Source: JAICKN01 sp036489565 (GTDB lineage: Bacteria; Acidobacteriota; Terriglobia; Terriglobales; Acidobacteriaceae). From it: a stretch of 64,000 bases of DNA. Shown here piece after piece: positions 32,584 through 41,224 of the stretch (its first letter is position 1; every line of letters starts with the position of its first letter). The translations under genes and the position numbers were made by a program. Under the pieces are notes generated by a model that did no database searches, had not been told where the DNA came from, and saw only the letters and a program-made list of their open reading frames with translations. Location: the NCBI GenBank assembly GCA_036489565.1, contig DASXFN010000086.1, positions 1 to 64,000 of the forward strand, in the 5' to 3' direction.

Positions 32584-33568
32584 TATACCTACTCTCCACC
32601 CTGGCCAAAAACTCGTCTAACTCTTGTGGCAACGGCGCGGCAAACGATAGCGCTTGCCCGGTGCGGGGATGGGAAAATTCGAGCGCCGCCGCATGCAGAA
32701 AATTCCGTTCCAGCGAAATCGTCTGCCGTGACGCTGCTTTATTGGGCCGCAACTCGCGGGCCGCGCCGTATAGGGTATCGCCCACAACTGCGTGGCCCAG
32801 CGACGCCATGTGGACGCGGATCTGGTGCGTGCGTCCGGTGTCAATTTTCACTTCCAGCAACGTGAACTTTCCAAACTGCGAGTCAATCCGGCGAGCGACC
32901 TTGTAATGAGTGATGGCGTCGCGCCCGCCCTTCAATCGCGTGGTCATGCGAACGCGCCGTATGCGATCGCGGCTAATACTGCTATTCACGGTGCCGCGCT
33001 CCTGTTTCAGCGCTCCGTGCACCAGCGCAATATAGGTCTTTTTAATTTCACGGGCGGAAAATTGAGCGCCTAAGCGGCGATGCGCCTCGTCATTTTTCGC
33101 CACAATAATGAGCCCGCTCGTAGCTTTATCCAGGCGATGCACGATGCCGGGGCGCAACTCTCCGCCGACCGCCGACAATTTTCCGAAGCGATGCAATAGC
33201 GCGTTCACCAGCGTTCCGCGATTTCGCTCGGCTTCCGTGGCCCCAGCGCCGGCGTGGACCATCATTCCTGCCGGTTTGTTGACCACGATCAGGTCATTGT
33301 CTTCGTAAATAATTTCCAGCGGAATGTCCTCCGCCATGGCGCGCAGGGGCGGAGGCTGGAATGCGCCGAGGACGGAGATTCGTTCATCTCCGCGCAAACG
33401 CAGCGAGGCTTTGGCCGGCGCGTCGTTGACCAGAACTTTCCGCTCCGCGATCAACTGCTGCACGCGGGCGCGGCTGGTTTCCGGCAGATGCGCGGCGAGA
33501 AACTGGTCAAGCCGCTTCCCGGAATCTTCAGCGGCTGCACGGAGCGAGATGGGGAACGGGAGGGTCAT
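32558..33568 (-). CDS. rluD: 23S rRNA pseudouridine synthase, RluD family
   Basis: 336 residues from the ATG at 33568 (the open frame to 33637 adds an implausible hydrophobic head). An N-terminal S4 domain (SGKRLDQFLAAHLPETSRAR) precedes the RluA/RluD catalytic domain with HRLDKATSG (catalytic Asp147) and the RTHQIRVHMASLGH signature. It converts specific 23S rRNA uridines, or possibly tRNA uridines, to pseudouridine. The S4-plus-catalytic layout and length fit RluD, but RluC-type specificity cannot be ruled out. It overlaps the VWA gene by 26 bases. Confidence 0.88.
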   Translation of the reverse strand: MTLPFPISLRAAAEDSGKRLDQFLAAHLPETSRARVQQLIAERKVLVNDAPAKASLRLRGDERISVLGAFQPPPLRAMAEDIPLEIIYEDNDLIVVNKPAGMMVHAGAGATEAERNRGTLVNALLHRFGKLSAVGGELRPGIVHRLDKATSGLIIVAKNDEAHRRLGAQFSAREIKKTYIALVHGALKQERGTVNSSISRDRIRRVRMTTRLKGGRDAITHYKVARRIDSQFGKFTLLEVKIDTGRTHQIRVHMASLGHAVVGDTLYGAARELRPNKAASRQTISLERNFLHAAALEFSHPRTGQALSFAAPLPQELDEFLARVESRYNGSKNEGS

Positions 33569-33699
33569 ATTGCAGAGCGCGGCTTCAACTCGAAAAATGA
33601 CAATTAAGGATACATTGAACCGCAGGATCCATCTCACCGCATTACAGGCAGGACTTGTTGACTGGTAAAATTGCAGGATCCCAAAAATGCGAGTTTGTC

Positions 33700-35241
33700 A
33701 TGAAGAACCACGACGTAGCCGTGTTAATCATTGGAGCGGGCCCCACTGGGTTAACGATGGCGTGTGATCTTGCCCGCCGCAAAGCTTCATTCCGGATTAT
33801 TGACAAAGCTTCTAAATTTTTCATCGGTTCAAAAGGCAAGGGCCTTCAACCAAGAAGCCTGGAGGTTTTCGATGACTTCGGAATCGTTGAAGAAATACTT
33901 CGTCTGGGGAAATTTCATATCCCGTTCCGTGCTTATGACGGATACAAAGTGCTTGGGGAGAAGGACATGCACGAGGGCCGCTATCCGACTCCGAACACTC
34001 CATATGCGAGCTCTTTGATTGTCCCGCAGTGGCGCGTTGAAGAGACGCTTCGCGGTCTTCTGCAAAAACAGGGTCCAGCCGTCGAGCTCTCGACCGAACT
34101 CGTTGCCTTTGAACAGGACGATCAGGGCGTGACCGCCACGCTCAAGCGTACTGACGGGAACGAGATTGTGCGATGCAAGTATCTCGTTGCCGCGGATGGA
34201 GGGCGCAGTTTCGTGCGCAAGTTTCTGGAGGTCCCTTTTGAAGGTGAGACATGGAAAGACGAGCGGATGTATGTCGGGGACGTCCGATTGCGCGGGCTGG
34301 ATCGCGAAGCCTGGCACTCATGGCCGCAGCATCCCGACGGTTGGCTCGCGCTTTGTCCATTGCCTTCGACGGATTTGTACCAGTTCCAGGCGCAGGTGCC
34401 TCCCGGAGAAGAACAGGAACCTTCACTTGAACTTTTTCAGGAGATCGTAAACAAGCGGACTGGCCGCACCGATATTGAACTGACTGACGCGCCCTGGCTG
34501 TCCCTTTACCGCGTGAATGTTCGCTTGGTGTCCCGGTACCGGATGGGACGGGTTTTTCTTGCCGGGGATGCGGCGCATGTTCATACTCCAGCGGGTGGGC
34601 AGGGGATGAACACGGGAATTCAGGATACCTACAATCTTGGCTGGAAACTGGAAAATGTTTTACGCGGCGCCCCAGCGTCCCTTTTGGATACCTATGAAGA
34701 GGAGCGTTTGCCGGTTGCGGCCAGCGTGCTTGGCATCAGCTCGAAGCTTTACAAGCAGATTTCCTCGCAAAGCGACGAAAGACTGCGGCGGGACGCGGTC
34801 ACGCTTCAGCTAGGCATTTCCTATAAAGAGATGTCCTTGAGCCAGCGGTCCGGCGATGTACAACTAAAAATTTCTGCAGGCGACCGCGCTCCCGATGCTC
34901 CAGGACAGAGTGCGGCGGGAGAGCCGATGCGTTTGTTTGATGTTTTTCGCGGGCCCCATTTCACGCTATTGCGGCTGTTTCCTGCAGCGAACGCGCCAAA
35001 CAATGGCGAGATGCCGATGGCGGTCAGAAGGCTCGATGTGGTTGCTTCGGCAGCACGCACAAATCCGGCAGACCAGCAGCCAGTATTTATTGACGCCTCC
35101 GGTCACGTTGCGGAAGCATATGGCGGCGGAAAAGGTGAGCTTGTTCTCGTCCGGCCCGATGGTTATTTAGGTTGGATCGGGGCCACGCAGACGATGCCCG
35201 AGCTTCATGCCTACCTGGGCCGCGTGTTGGCCGCGAAATAA
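33700..35241 (+). CDS. FAD-dependent aromatic-ring hydroxylase (PheA/TfdB family)
   Basis: 513 residues from the ATG at 33700; an in-frame TTG at 33655 would add 15 residues of poor quality. The N-terminal FAD motif is IIGAGPTGLTMACDLARR, the DG motif is AADGGRSFVRK, and the second FAD motif is GDAAHVHTPAGGQGMNTGIQ. The C-terminal thioredoxin-like domain of phenol-hydroxylase-type enzymes is recognisable (LFDVFRGPHFTLLRLF ... VLVRPDGYLGWIG). Such enzymes hydroxylate phenols or polyketide-like aromatics with NAD(P)H and oxygen; the substrate is unknown. It is a single gene between rluD and lgt. Confidence 0.88.
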   Translation: MKNHDVAVLIIGAGPTGLTMACDLARRKASFRIIDKASKFFIGSKGKGLQPRSLEVFDDFGIVEEILRLGKFHIPFRAYDGYKVLGEKDMHEGRYPTPNTPYASSLIVPQWRVEETLRGLLQKQGPAVELSTELVAFEQDDQGVTATLKRTDGNEIVRCKYLVAADGGRSFVRKFLEVPFEGETWKDERMYVGDVRLRGLDREAWHSWPQHPDGWLALCPLPSTDLYQFQAQVPPGEEQEPSLELFQEIVNKRTGRTDIELTDAPWLSLYRVNVRLVSRYRMGRVFLAGDAAHVHTPAGGQGMNTGIQDTYNLGWKLENVLRGAPASLLDTYEEERLPVAASVLGISSKLYKQISSQSDERLRRDAVTLQLGISYKEMSLSQRSGDVQLKISAGDRAPDAPGQSAAGEPMRLFDVFRGPHFTLLRLFPAANAPNNGEMPMAVRRLDVVASAARTNPADQQPVFIDASGHVAEAYGGGKGELVLVRPDGYLGWIGATQTMPELHAYLGRVLAAK

Positions 35242-35271
35242 TGAAGTTTGCGTGAGGTACAGTAAGAGCGC

Positions 35272-36075
35272 TCACCTTGTCGCAGGAACCACAATGGCTT
35301 TCGGCGCGGAACGCAGCCACCAGATAAATCCCCCGGCCAGCACCAGGCAAAGGGCGATGAACTGGGTGCCGCTCATGATGTTCCCGAAAAATTCGCCGCG
35401 GCCTGGGTCGTTGCGTATGAACTCAAGAAAGAAGCGGGCGATGCCGTACAAAATCAGATACGCGGCAAGGACCTGCCCATCGAACTTTTTGTGCTTCAGC
35501 ATCCAGGCGAGAATAAAGAAATTCGCCAGCTCCACCGCGGACTCAAAAAGCTGCGTAGGTTGGAGAGAAACTCCAAGAGGCGTATCGGAAATGGAATTCG
35601 CCAGCGGATTCGTAAATGTGACGCCCCAAAAATGACTGGTGGGTTTGCCAAAGCAGCATCCGGCGGCGAAGCACCCCACGCGGCCAATCGCGTGGCCGAG
35701 TGCCAGTCCGGGGGCAAAAGCGTCGAACATCCTAAGCGCGGGGAGGCGATAACGGTGGATGTACCAGGCGGCCGCGATAAATGCGGCCAGCAGCCCTCCA
35801 GAAAAAACGCCGCCCGCCTGCATGGTGTCCCAACTGAAAATCTCGCGTGGGTTCGCAGCGTAGTAGTGCCAGTCCACCAGAATGTAAAGAGCTTTCGATC
35901 CCACGATTCCGGCCAGCACCGTGGTAATGCCGAAATTCCAGGCGTGGTCGCCGTTGATTCCCTGGCGTTCGGAAAATTTCACACTGATCAAGAGCCCAAC
36001 AAACACGCCCAGCGCGACGAGAAATCCGTAGGTGGGCGCGCGGAAACTTCCGATATGAAAGAGTGTGGGAAACAC
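35272..36075 (-). CDS. lgt: Prolipoprotein diacylglyceryl transferase
   Basis: This 267-residue inner-membrane enzyme transfers diacylglycerol from phosphatidylglycerol to the lipobox cysteine of prolipoproteins. Several hydrophobic segments surround the signature GRVGCFAAGCCFGKPT, and the N-terminal RAPTYGFLVALGVFVG helix and the C-terminal arginine-rich IARFFLEFIRNDPGRGEF region are present. Length is normal. The clients include lipoproteins such as the one encoded at 24093. Confidence 0.93.
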   Translation of the reverse strand: MFPTLFHIGSFRAPTYGFLVALGVFVGLLISVKFSERQGINGDHAWNFGITTVLAGIVGSKALYILVDWHYYAANPREIFSWDTMQAGGVFSGGLLAAFIAAAWYIHRYRLPALRMFDAFAPGLALGHAIGRVGCFAAGCCFGKPTSHFWGVTFTNPLANSISDTPLGVSLQPTQLFESAVELANFFILAWMLKHKKFDGQVLAAYLILYGIARFFLEFIRNDPGRGEFFGNIMSGTQFIALCLVLAGGFIWWLRSAPKAIVVPATR

Positions 36076-36219
36076 TATTAAATTGGATGCAAGCAGCTGG
36101 GAATTCGCACTGTGCAGTTTAGCAGGAAGCGGTTGCGTAAGGACAGCCGCTCTCGGCTGTTCGCCTTTCTGCAGAAGGCGATGGAACTGCGGTCAGAATG
36201 ACGAGTTCCGCTAGCTTAC

Positions 36220-36282
36220 AGGGATCCTTCGACTGCACAGATGATTCGCGCGCGAATCATCTGACTTCGCTCAGGATGACAA
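36220..36282. repeat. REP family C copy, rearranged
   Basis: gggatccttcgactgcacagatgattcgcg-cgcgaatcatctgacttcgctcaggatgac: the same flanking signatures as the copy at 24777-24840 (ggatccttcg and gctcaggatgac) around a different perfect core hairpin (gatgattcgcg/cgcgaatcatc). It lies 20-25 bases beyond the 3' end of the putative 6S RNA. Confidence 0.6.
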
Positions 36283-36304
36283 CATTGAGAACATGCGAGG
36301 CGCA

Positions 36305-36525
36305 AAAGAGTAAAAGCCGACCCGCTTTGCCGTGTGGTAGGCCGAGAATGAACCCGCATTACACGGTGGGAACCCGCCGTGACCCATTAGGCATTTCCGC
36401 ATGGCGGAACAGCACACCGGATCGTTATACGAGTCGAGTCCCCGTTCATTCGGCATTGGTTCAAAAATCGGTTGCTACCATCACCAACCTAACAGGTCGG
36501 CCTTCAGTTCCCGATGCTAGGCAAA
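36305..36525 (-). ncRNA. ssrS: Probable 6S RNA, downstream of zapA
   Basis: About 220 bases on the minus strand, directly downstream of zapA, where the 6S RNA gene sits in many proteobacteria. Read 5' to 3' it forms a rod: ggccgacc with ggtcggc(c) as closing stem, ggtag with ctacc, gccga-atgaac with gttcat-tctcggc, then a wide central region and local hairpins ttccgccatgcggaa and cacggcgggttcccaccgtg. The last hairpin recalls the conserved GGCGGG..CCCACC element I remember from alphaproteobacterial 6S RNAs. The 3' stem is followed by ttttactctttt. 6S RNA mimics an open promoter and binds sigma-70 RNA polymerase. The call rests on structure, one remembered motif and position; ends are approximate. 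Confidence 0.65.
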
Positions 36526-36644
36526 ACCGCTGTGATTAGCAAGTACCCGAAGGTAAAAAGATGGCAATTGGCTTGCCAGCGGGATTACCAGAGTGTGAAT
36601 GAAATTAGAGGAATGTCGAAAGAAAGCGTGAAGAATGTCGAGGG

Positions 36645-36998
36645 CTATCCTGCCCGGCGTTGGCTCTTGTCTTTATCTTTGTCCTTGAGCACTTCGTCCA
36701 ACGCATCGGAGAGATGCTGCGCGCGCTTGGTATATTCCGAGCTACCGTTGTCCTGCGTACGCTTCATGCTTTGCAATTCATCAGCAATGTTCAGCGCTGC
36801 CAGCACCGCCACGCGCGAGGTGTCCACGGTGTGGGTCTGCTCGGCCACGGCGCGCATTTTGGAATCCACGTAGTCGGCCAGCTTGAGGATATATTCCGGA
36901 TCGGAGCCGCGCAGGTTGTAGGGCTGGTCGAAGATTTCCACGCGGACGCTGTTGTTGTTCGCGTCTTTGGTGGGCGGTTGTTTGGTCGCAGTTGCCAT
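36645..36998 (-). CDS. zapA: Cell division protein ZapA
   Basis: A 117-residue FtsZ-ring accessory protein that bundles FtsZ filaments. The N-terminal VRVEIFDQPYNLRGSDPEYI and the ADYVDSKMRAVAE segment match the ZapA globular domain, and residues about 70-105 form the dimerising coiled coil. The C-terminus is highly charged (KDKDKDKSQRR). The coiled-coil gene 66 bases upstream is probably its partner, and a 6S RNA candidate follows downstream. Confidence 0.9.
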   Translation of the reverse strand: MATATKQPPTKDANNNSVRVEIFDQPYNLRGSDPEYILKLADYVDSKMRAVAEQTHTVDTSRVAVLAALNIADELQSMKRTQDNGSSEYTKRAQHLSDALDEVLKDKDKDKSQRRAG

Positions 36999-37064
36999 TC
37001 GAGCACCTTCTTAAGCGATCTGCTTTAGCGATCTGCCTGCACGTTCTTTCGATGTCGCGGCTGC

Positions 37065-37361
37065 CTAGCTCGCTGCCTGCTCCGCCGCGATTACGTCAAT
37101 CTGCTTGAGCATTTTTTCCACGCGGCCGCGGACTTCTTCGCGCTCCTTGCGCAGGCGGATCATCTCGCGGCGCATGTTCTCAAACTCTTCCTCGCGCTCT
37201 TCCATCTGCGCGCGCAAGCGCTGCGCATCACGCTCCGCTGCCGTTCGCCCTTCGCGCGCGGCCTTGTACATCTCAATAGTGCGATAAACCTTCTCTTCCA
37301 GCGCCACAAAATCGTCGGCGGGAACCTGAGCAGATACCTCTTCAGCCAGTCGTAAGGACAT
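37065..37361 (-). CDS. Coiled-coil protein, ZapB-like
   Basis: A 98-residue protein that is almost entirely a charged coiled coil (heptads from about residue 35: RTAAERDAQRLRAQMEEREE). It lies directly upstream of zapA on the same strand. ZapB in gammaproteobacteria is a coiled-coil partner of ZapA, and small coiled-coil proteins next to zapA are usual, so a Z-ring role is inferred from position and composition rather than from a diagnostic motif. Confidence 0.75.
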   Translation of the reverse strand: MSLRLAEEVSAQVPADDFVALEEKVYRTIEMYKAAREGRTAAERDAQRLRAQMEEREEEFENMRREMIRLRKEREEVRGRVEKMLKQIDVIAAEQAAS

Positions 37362-37637
37362 GATTGCACTTCTTTCCCGGAAGAATTGAAAACTTGAGCG
37401 AAGTATAACGCAGAATGCTGTGGATGGACACGGAACAAGCGATGGCTATTCGTACGAAATCCAACCCCAATGTCATCCCGAAGGCTCAGGAGCGGGATGG
37501 CATCTCAGGAAGCAGCTCCTTCAAAGAACATCTATCTGGAGTGGGCCACCCCCTCGGCATAATGATCCGGAAATTTCCGCTGAGTGCAGCATGCTCATCA
37601 GATACCGATGGTTTTGAGCAATAGTCGCAGACGGGGT

Positions 37638-38510
37638 TTACTTGCTCCTCTGTAACTCCCGATAGGCTTCGCTCTTGGAAATTCCACGCTCTTTGGCGAC
37701 GGTCTTCAGCGCGGCTTTCTCGTCCAGATTCTGCTCATCCATGATCTTCTGGACGCGTTCTCGAATAGTTTCTTGAAGATGAACTGTGTCCGGACCTTCC
37801 GAAGCTTTTCCGATCAGCAGCGTAATCTCGCCTTTGACCTCGCTGCGGACATTCAACTCTTTGAGAATGTCCGATGACGAGCCGCGCAAAAACTCTTCGT
37901 GAATCTTGGTTAACTCTCTCGCAATCACAATCGGACGCGCCGGCCCAAGCACGGCGACAATGTCCTCTAGTGCTTCTTTCAGGCGGTGCGGCGCTTCGTA
38001 AAAGATTTCCGTCTGCGACGAGGCCCGGATATTTTCAAACATCTTTCTTCGCTGGCCACTTTTTGGCGGCAGGAATCCGTGGAATTGAAATGAATCGGTG
38101 GGCAGGCCGCTTGCTGCCAGTGCTGAGATTACCGCCGAAGCGCCCGGAATCGGCGTAATTTTTATGCCGTGCTCGATTGCCAGCGCAATCAGCCGGTATC
38201 CCGGATCAGAAATTCCTGGCATTCCCGCGTCCGTTACCAGAGCAATGCGCTTTCCAGCTTCCAGTTCTTTTACCAGCTCCGCGGCGCGGCTGGCTTCATT
38301 TTGCTCGTAGTAGCTGATGGTGCGCGTTGAAATTCCAAAATGGCTCAGCAGCTTTTGCGTATGCCGCGTGTCCTCGCAGGCGATCAAATCCACTTCTTTC
38401 AGTACGCGCAGAGCGCGCAGCGTGATGTCCTCAAGATTGCCGATGGGGGTGGCCACCACGTATAGGCCCGGCTGCAGGGCGGCGTCGCCGGATGAAACTT
38501 CCGGTTTCAT
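37638..38510 (-). CDS. rsmI: 16S rRNA (cytidine-1402 2'-O)-methyltransferase RsmI
   Basis: This 290-residue SAM-dependent methyltransferase of the tetrapyrrole-methylase fold modifies C1402 in the ribosomal P-site. The motifs VATPIGNLEDITLRAL, CEDTRHTQKLL, DAGMPGISDPGYRL and GFLPPKSGQRR are all present. The C-terminal segment (DEKAALKTVAKERGISKSEA) is the small helical domain common in this family. It stands alone, divergent from the TPR gene. Confidence 0.94.
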   Translation of the reverse strand: MKPEVSSGDAALQPGLYVVATPIGNLEDITLRALRVLKEVDLIACEDTRHTQKLLSHFGISTRTISYYEQNEASRAAELVKELEAGKRIALVTDAGMPGISDPGYRLIALAIEHGIKITPIPGASAVISALAASGLPTDSFQFHGFLPPKSGQRRKMFENIRASSQTEIFYEAPHRLKEALEDIVAVLGPARPIVIARELTKIHEEFLRGSSSDILKELNVRSEVKGEITLLIGKASEGPDTVHLQETIRERVQKIMDEQNLDEKAALKTVAKERGISKSEAYRELQRSK

Positions 38511-38667
38511 GCAGGGAGTCTAACACTTCAATATTTGGCGCCCGGCCCGGAGCGAAAGCGCCGAAGCGCAGCGTGTACCTAGATCCTGTTAGAGCAATGG
38601 GCTTTGACGCTGCGGATTTGCTGCTGCTAGACTACTCATTCGTAACCCATCTTCCCGAGGAATCCCC

Positions 38668-39393
38668 GTGCGAGCAGAGACCCGTCACCAGATGAAAGAA
38701 GACCGCTTTAACCAAGTCACCATGCAAGCATGGGACCGTCTGGTGGAGTGGTCGCTTGCCAACCGCATGCTGCTCATTGTGATGATCGCGGTGCTGGTTG
38801 TGGTGATTTGCGGCGTCTTCGGTGGCTGGTATTACCTCGATCAACAGGACCAGCAAGCCAGTTTGGAGTTGAATAAGGCCGTGCGTACCATGAGCATGCC
38901 GATTCGCCCGTCGGGCATGCCCGCACAAGCGGATTATCCCAGCTTTGCTTCTTCGCAAGAGCGCGCCACGGCGGCCAATAAGCAACTGGAAGAGGTTGTT
39001 TCCAAGTATCCTCATACCCGCTCCGCCGATTTTGCTCATTATTTTCTCGGCTCAACCGCAGTGGATTTGAACAACACGTCCGAGGCCGAGAAGGACTTCC
39101 TTTCGGTATCGAATTCGTCAAACGATGACTTGGCCGCTTTGGCGAAATTCGCCCTGGCATCGGTGTACCGCAGCAACAATCGCGCCAAGGATGCGATTGG
39201 CCTTTATCAGCAGCTCATCAGCAAGCCAACGCGCTCGGTCGGCAAGGCTACTGCGCAGTTGGAGCTAGCGGCCGCTTACCAGGAAAACAATCAGCCGCTT
39301 GATGCTAAAAAGACCTACATGGAAGTGCAGAAAGACAATCCAAGCACTCCATTCGCACAAATGGCCATGACAAAGCTGCAAGACCTGAAATAG
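38668..39393 (+). CDS. Membrane-anchored TPR protein (YfgM/TPR_21-like)
   Basis: 241 residues from GTG at 38668 (ATG at 38692 is an alternative). One transmembrane helix at about residues 34-56 (MLLIVMIAVLVVVICGVFGGW) follows a short cytoplasmic head, and the periplasmic remainder contains TPR-like helices (SADFAHYFLGSTAVDLNNTS, FALASVYRSNNRAKDAIGLY, AAAYQENNQPLDAKKTYMEV). The layout resembles YfgM, an ancillary SecYEG-associated protein, but there is no bamB or der neighbour to support that role. Confidence 0.75.
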   Translation: MRAETRHQMKEDRFNQVTMQAWDRLVEWSLANRMLLIVMIAVLVVVICGVFGGWYYLDQQDQQASLELNKAVRTMSMPIRPSGMPAQADYPSFASSQERATAANKQLEEVVSKYPHTRSADFAHYFLGSTAVDLNNTSEAEKDFLSVSNSSNDDLAALAKFALASVYRSNNRAKDAIGLYQQLISKPTRSVGKATAQLELAAAYQENNQPLDAKKTYMEVQKDNPSTPFAQMAMTKLQDLK

Positions 39394-39609
39394 TCCAGAA
39401 CTCTAGTTTTCACTCCTTTGGTAACCCGGTCGCCGTCATTCCAATTTTTGCTCATCTCTTGCAGGGCTTGAGTTTGCAAGCCTTTACAGAGCTCCGACAC
39501 ATTCCGCTGGCTACCCACTTTCGTTGTTGATCTTCGGTGACGTTCTCAGATTTTCCCGCTGTTGCTAACGTAGCAATCCAGTCCAGGGGAAAGGCCTGGC
39601 TGATCTCGT

Positions 39610-39990
39610 ATGGCAAACACTGGAAAGACAACTCAATTCAAGATTTTGTACGGCGAAGGCAACGAGCAGGTTTTGAATGCTCAGGCGGAGTCCATGCAGA
39701 AGGCTGGACATAAGGTGGAAAAGGCTGGCAATCGCAAGCTGGTCGAAGCGCTATTGCGCCATGAATCGTTCGATCTCGTCGTCCTGGGGCCGACCCTTAC
39801 CCGCGACGATCGCCATCATCTTCCTTACATGGTGAAAAAATCTCATCCTGGCACGCGGGTGCTCGTTCTGCACGCCGATGGAGGCCGACATCCCTACGTG
39901 GACGGCAACCTGGACACTGGGCATCGGTTGGAAGAGTTATTGGAGAAAATCACTTCGCTGCGGGCTGTGGCTGCTACGGCCGGTCGCTGA
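39610..39990 (+). CDS. Receiver-like protein without phosphorylation site
   Basis: A 126-residue single domain with a response-regulator-like alternation: FKILYGEGNEQ in place of the acidic pocket, FDLVVLGPTL where the phosphorylatable Asp should follow the third strand, and TRVLVLHADGG for strand 4. The Asp is replaced by Gly-Pro and the conserved Lys of strand 5 is not evident. I infer a degenerate receiver acting through protein contacts. No kinase is adjacent. The ggggaaagg upstream could be its ribosome binding site. Confidence 0.65.
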   Translation: MANTGKTTQFKILYGEGNEQVLNAQAESMQKAGHKVEKAGNRKLVEALLRHESFDLVVLGPTLTRDDRHHLPYMVKKSHPGTRVLVLHADGGRHPYVDGNLDTGHRLEELLEKITSLRAVAATAGR

Positions 39991-40081
39991 AGCTTTGGGA
40001 TTTTAAGATAGAAGATCTTTTTCCAGAAGAAACGAAACGCGGGCAGCGATTAGCTGTCCGCGTTGATTTTTATGGCACGCT

Positions 40082-40312
40082 TCAGTCGGCCGCCGGATGC
40101 GCCGAGTCCGCCGTGTCTTTGCTGTTCTTCTCGCTCAGCAGGGTTTCTAATTCCATCCGCGCTTTGGCGCGCAACATGTCCGCATAGCTTAGAGCGGACT
40201 TCTGATGTTCAGGAGTCAAAGGCGCAACCCGCACCGCCATCAAGGGCGCGTCACTATCTAACATGCGCACCAGTCGTTGGGCGCGCTCAATCCGGAAATT
40301 AATTGAAAGCAT
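40082..40312 (-). CDS. Small conserved-type protein of unknown function
   Basis: 76 residues from the ATG at 40312, chosen because aggtgg lies at the right distance upstream; a start at 40324 would overlap it. It has an Arg-rich N-terminal half (INFRIERAQRLVRMLDSDAP), then a helical region (ALSYADMLRAKARMELETLL) and an acidic tail. No domain was recognised. It sits between a degenerate receiver and a REC-PilZ protein, on the same strand as the latter. Confidence 0.5.
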   Translation of the reverse strand: MLSINFRIERAQRLVRMLDSDAPLMAVRVAPLTPEHQKSALSYADMLRAKARMELETLLSEKNSKDTADSAHPAAD

Positions 40313-40425
40313 GGGCCACCTCATTCAAATGGATTTGGTTCGACGATTTTCCATTAGATTGCCGCCGAAATCGCCTGTGCACAAGTCTCACTCTGGATTC
40401 CGGGCGACTGCAAGAACGAACAGCG

Positions 40426-41100
40426 CTAGGATTTGACCATCTGTTGCTGCAACCAGCTTTCGAGTTGTTCCCGGGAGTTCATGGCGAGTTGAAGAAAGCG
40501 AAGGCCTGCGTGAATATCGCTTGTCCAGGCGAGTTCAGCCTGGGCGGAAATAGCGATATGTTCACCGGGCAAAGTAAAAGTTGCCGTGAGTGATTTGTGA
40601 TTTGGGAAGGGATCTTCCAAGCAAATCGCCATGCCGCCTTCACTTATATTGGTGGCAATCACGCTTCTCTGGACGCCGTCAGGGAAGGCGATGCCGACAT
40701 TTAGTTCCACCGGATGCCGGAAGTAGCGGCGCCGCTCGCGCTCCATGAGCCCCAGCGCAGCGCTGAAACAACGCGTGGCGTTCAAAAGCGAAATTGGCTT
40801 TTGCAAAACAAAATTCGCGCCGCATTGGAAGGCCTTCGTAGTAGTGGTTGTTCCATTTAACAGGGCGAAGGCGATAGACCGTTTGTTACTCGGGCTCTGG
40901 CGCAACCCGTGAAGCACTTGCAACCCGCTTTGCAGATCGTCGCAATCTACAATGACTGCGTCAAAGCGGTCCGCCGAGAGTCGCTTTTCCGCTTCGGCTT
41001 CCATGCAGATTTCCAGTTCAATCGACAATTTTTCCAGCGCTGGACGGAGTACGCGAGTCACTTCGGTATCATGGGTCAAAAGCAACGATTGCAGGTGCAT
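40426..41100 (-). CDS. Receiver-like domain fused to PilZ (c-di-GMP-binding)
   Basis: A 224-residue protein. Residues 1-115 look like a receiver: Asp in LLTHDTEV, a candidate phosphorylation Asp in FDAVIVDCDD, and the strand-5 Lys in FVLQKPIS. From about residue 118 a PilZ domain starts with ERRRYFRHPVELNV (the R-x3-R c-di-GMP motif) and continues with TNISEGGMAI, where Asn replaces the first Asp of the usual DxSxxG. It probably couples phosphorylation or protein contacts to c-di-GMP binding. There is no adjacent kinase or cyclase. Confidence 0.8.
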   Translation of the reverse strand: MHLQSLLLTHDTEVTRVLRPALEKLSIELEICMEAEAEKRLSADRFDAVIVDCDDLQSGLQVLHGLRQSPSNKRSIAFALLNGTTTTTKAFQCGANFVLQKPISLLNATRCFSAALGLMERERRRYFRHPVELNVGIAFPDGVQRSVIATNISEGGMAICLEDPFPNHKSLTATFTLPGEHIAISAQAELAWTSDIHAGLRFLQLAMNSREQLESWLQQQMVKS

Positions 41101-41224
41101 ATGATCTTCAAATGCTAATAGCTGCGCTTCGCGCGCGAAATATCACGAAGGTCGTAGCCATCGTTTTTAAGTTCTAATGTTCTTGGGATTGGGCGCTGGC
41201 AATTGGAAAATGTGGGAACTCAAT

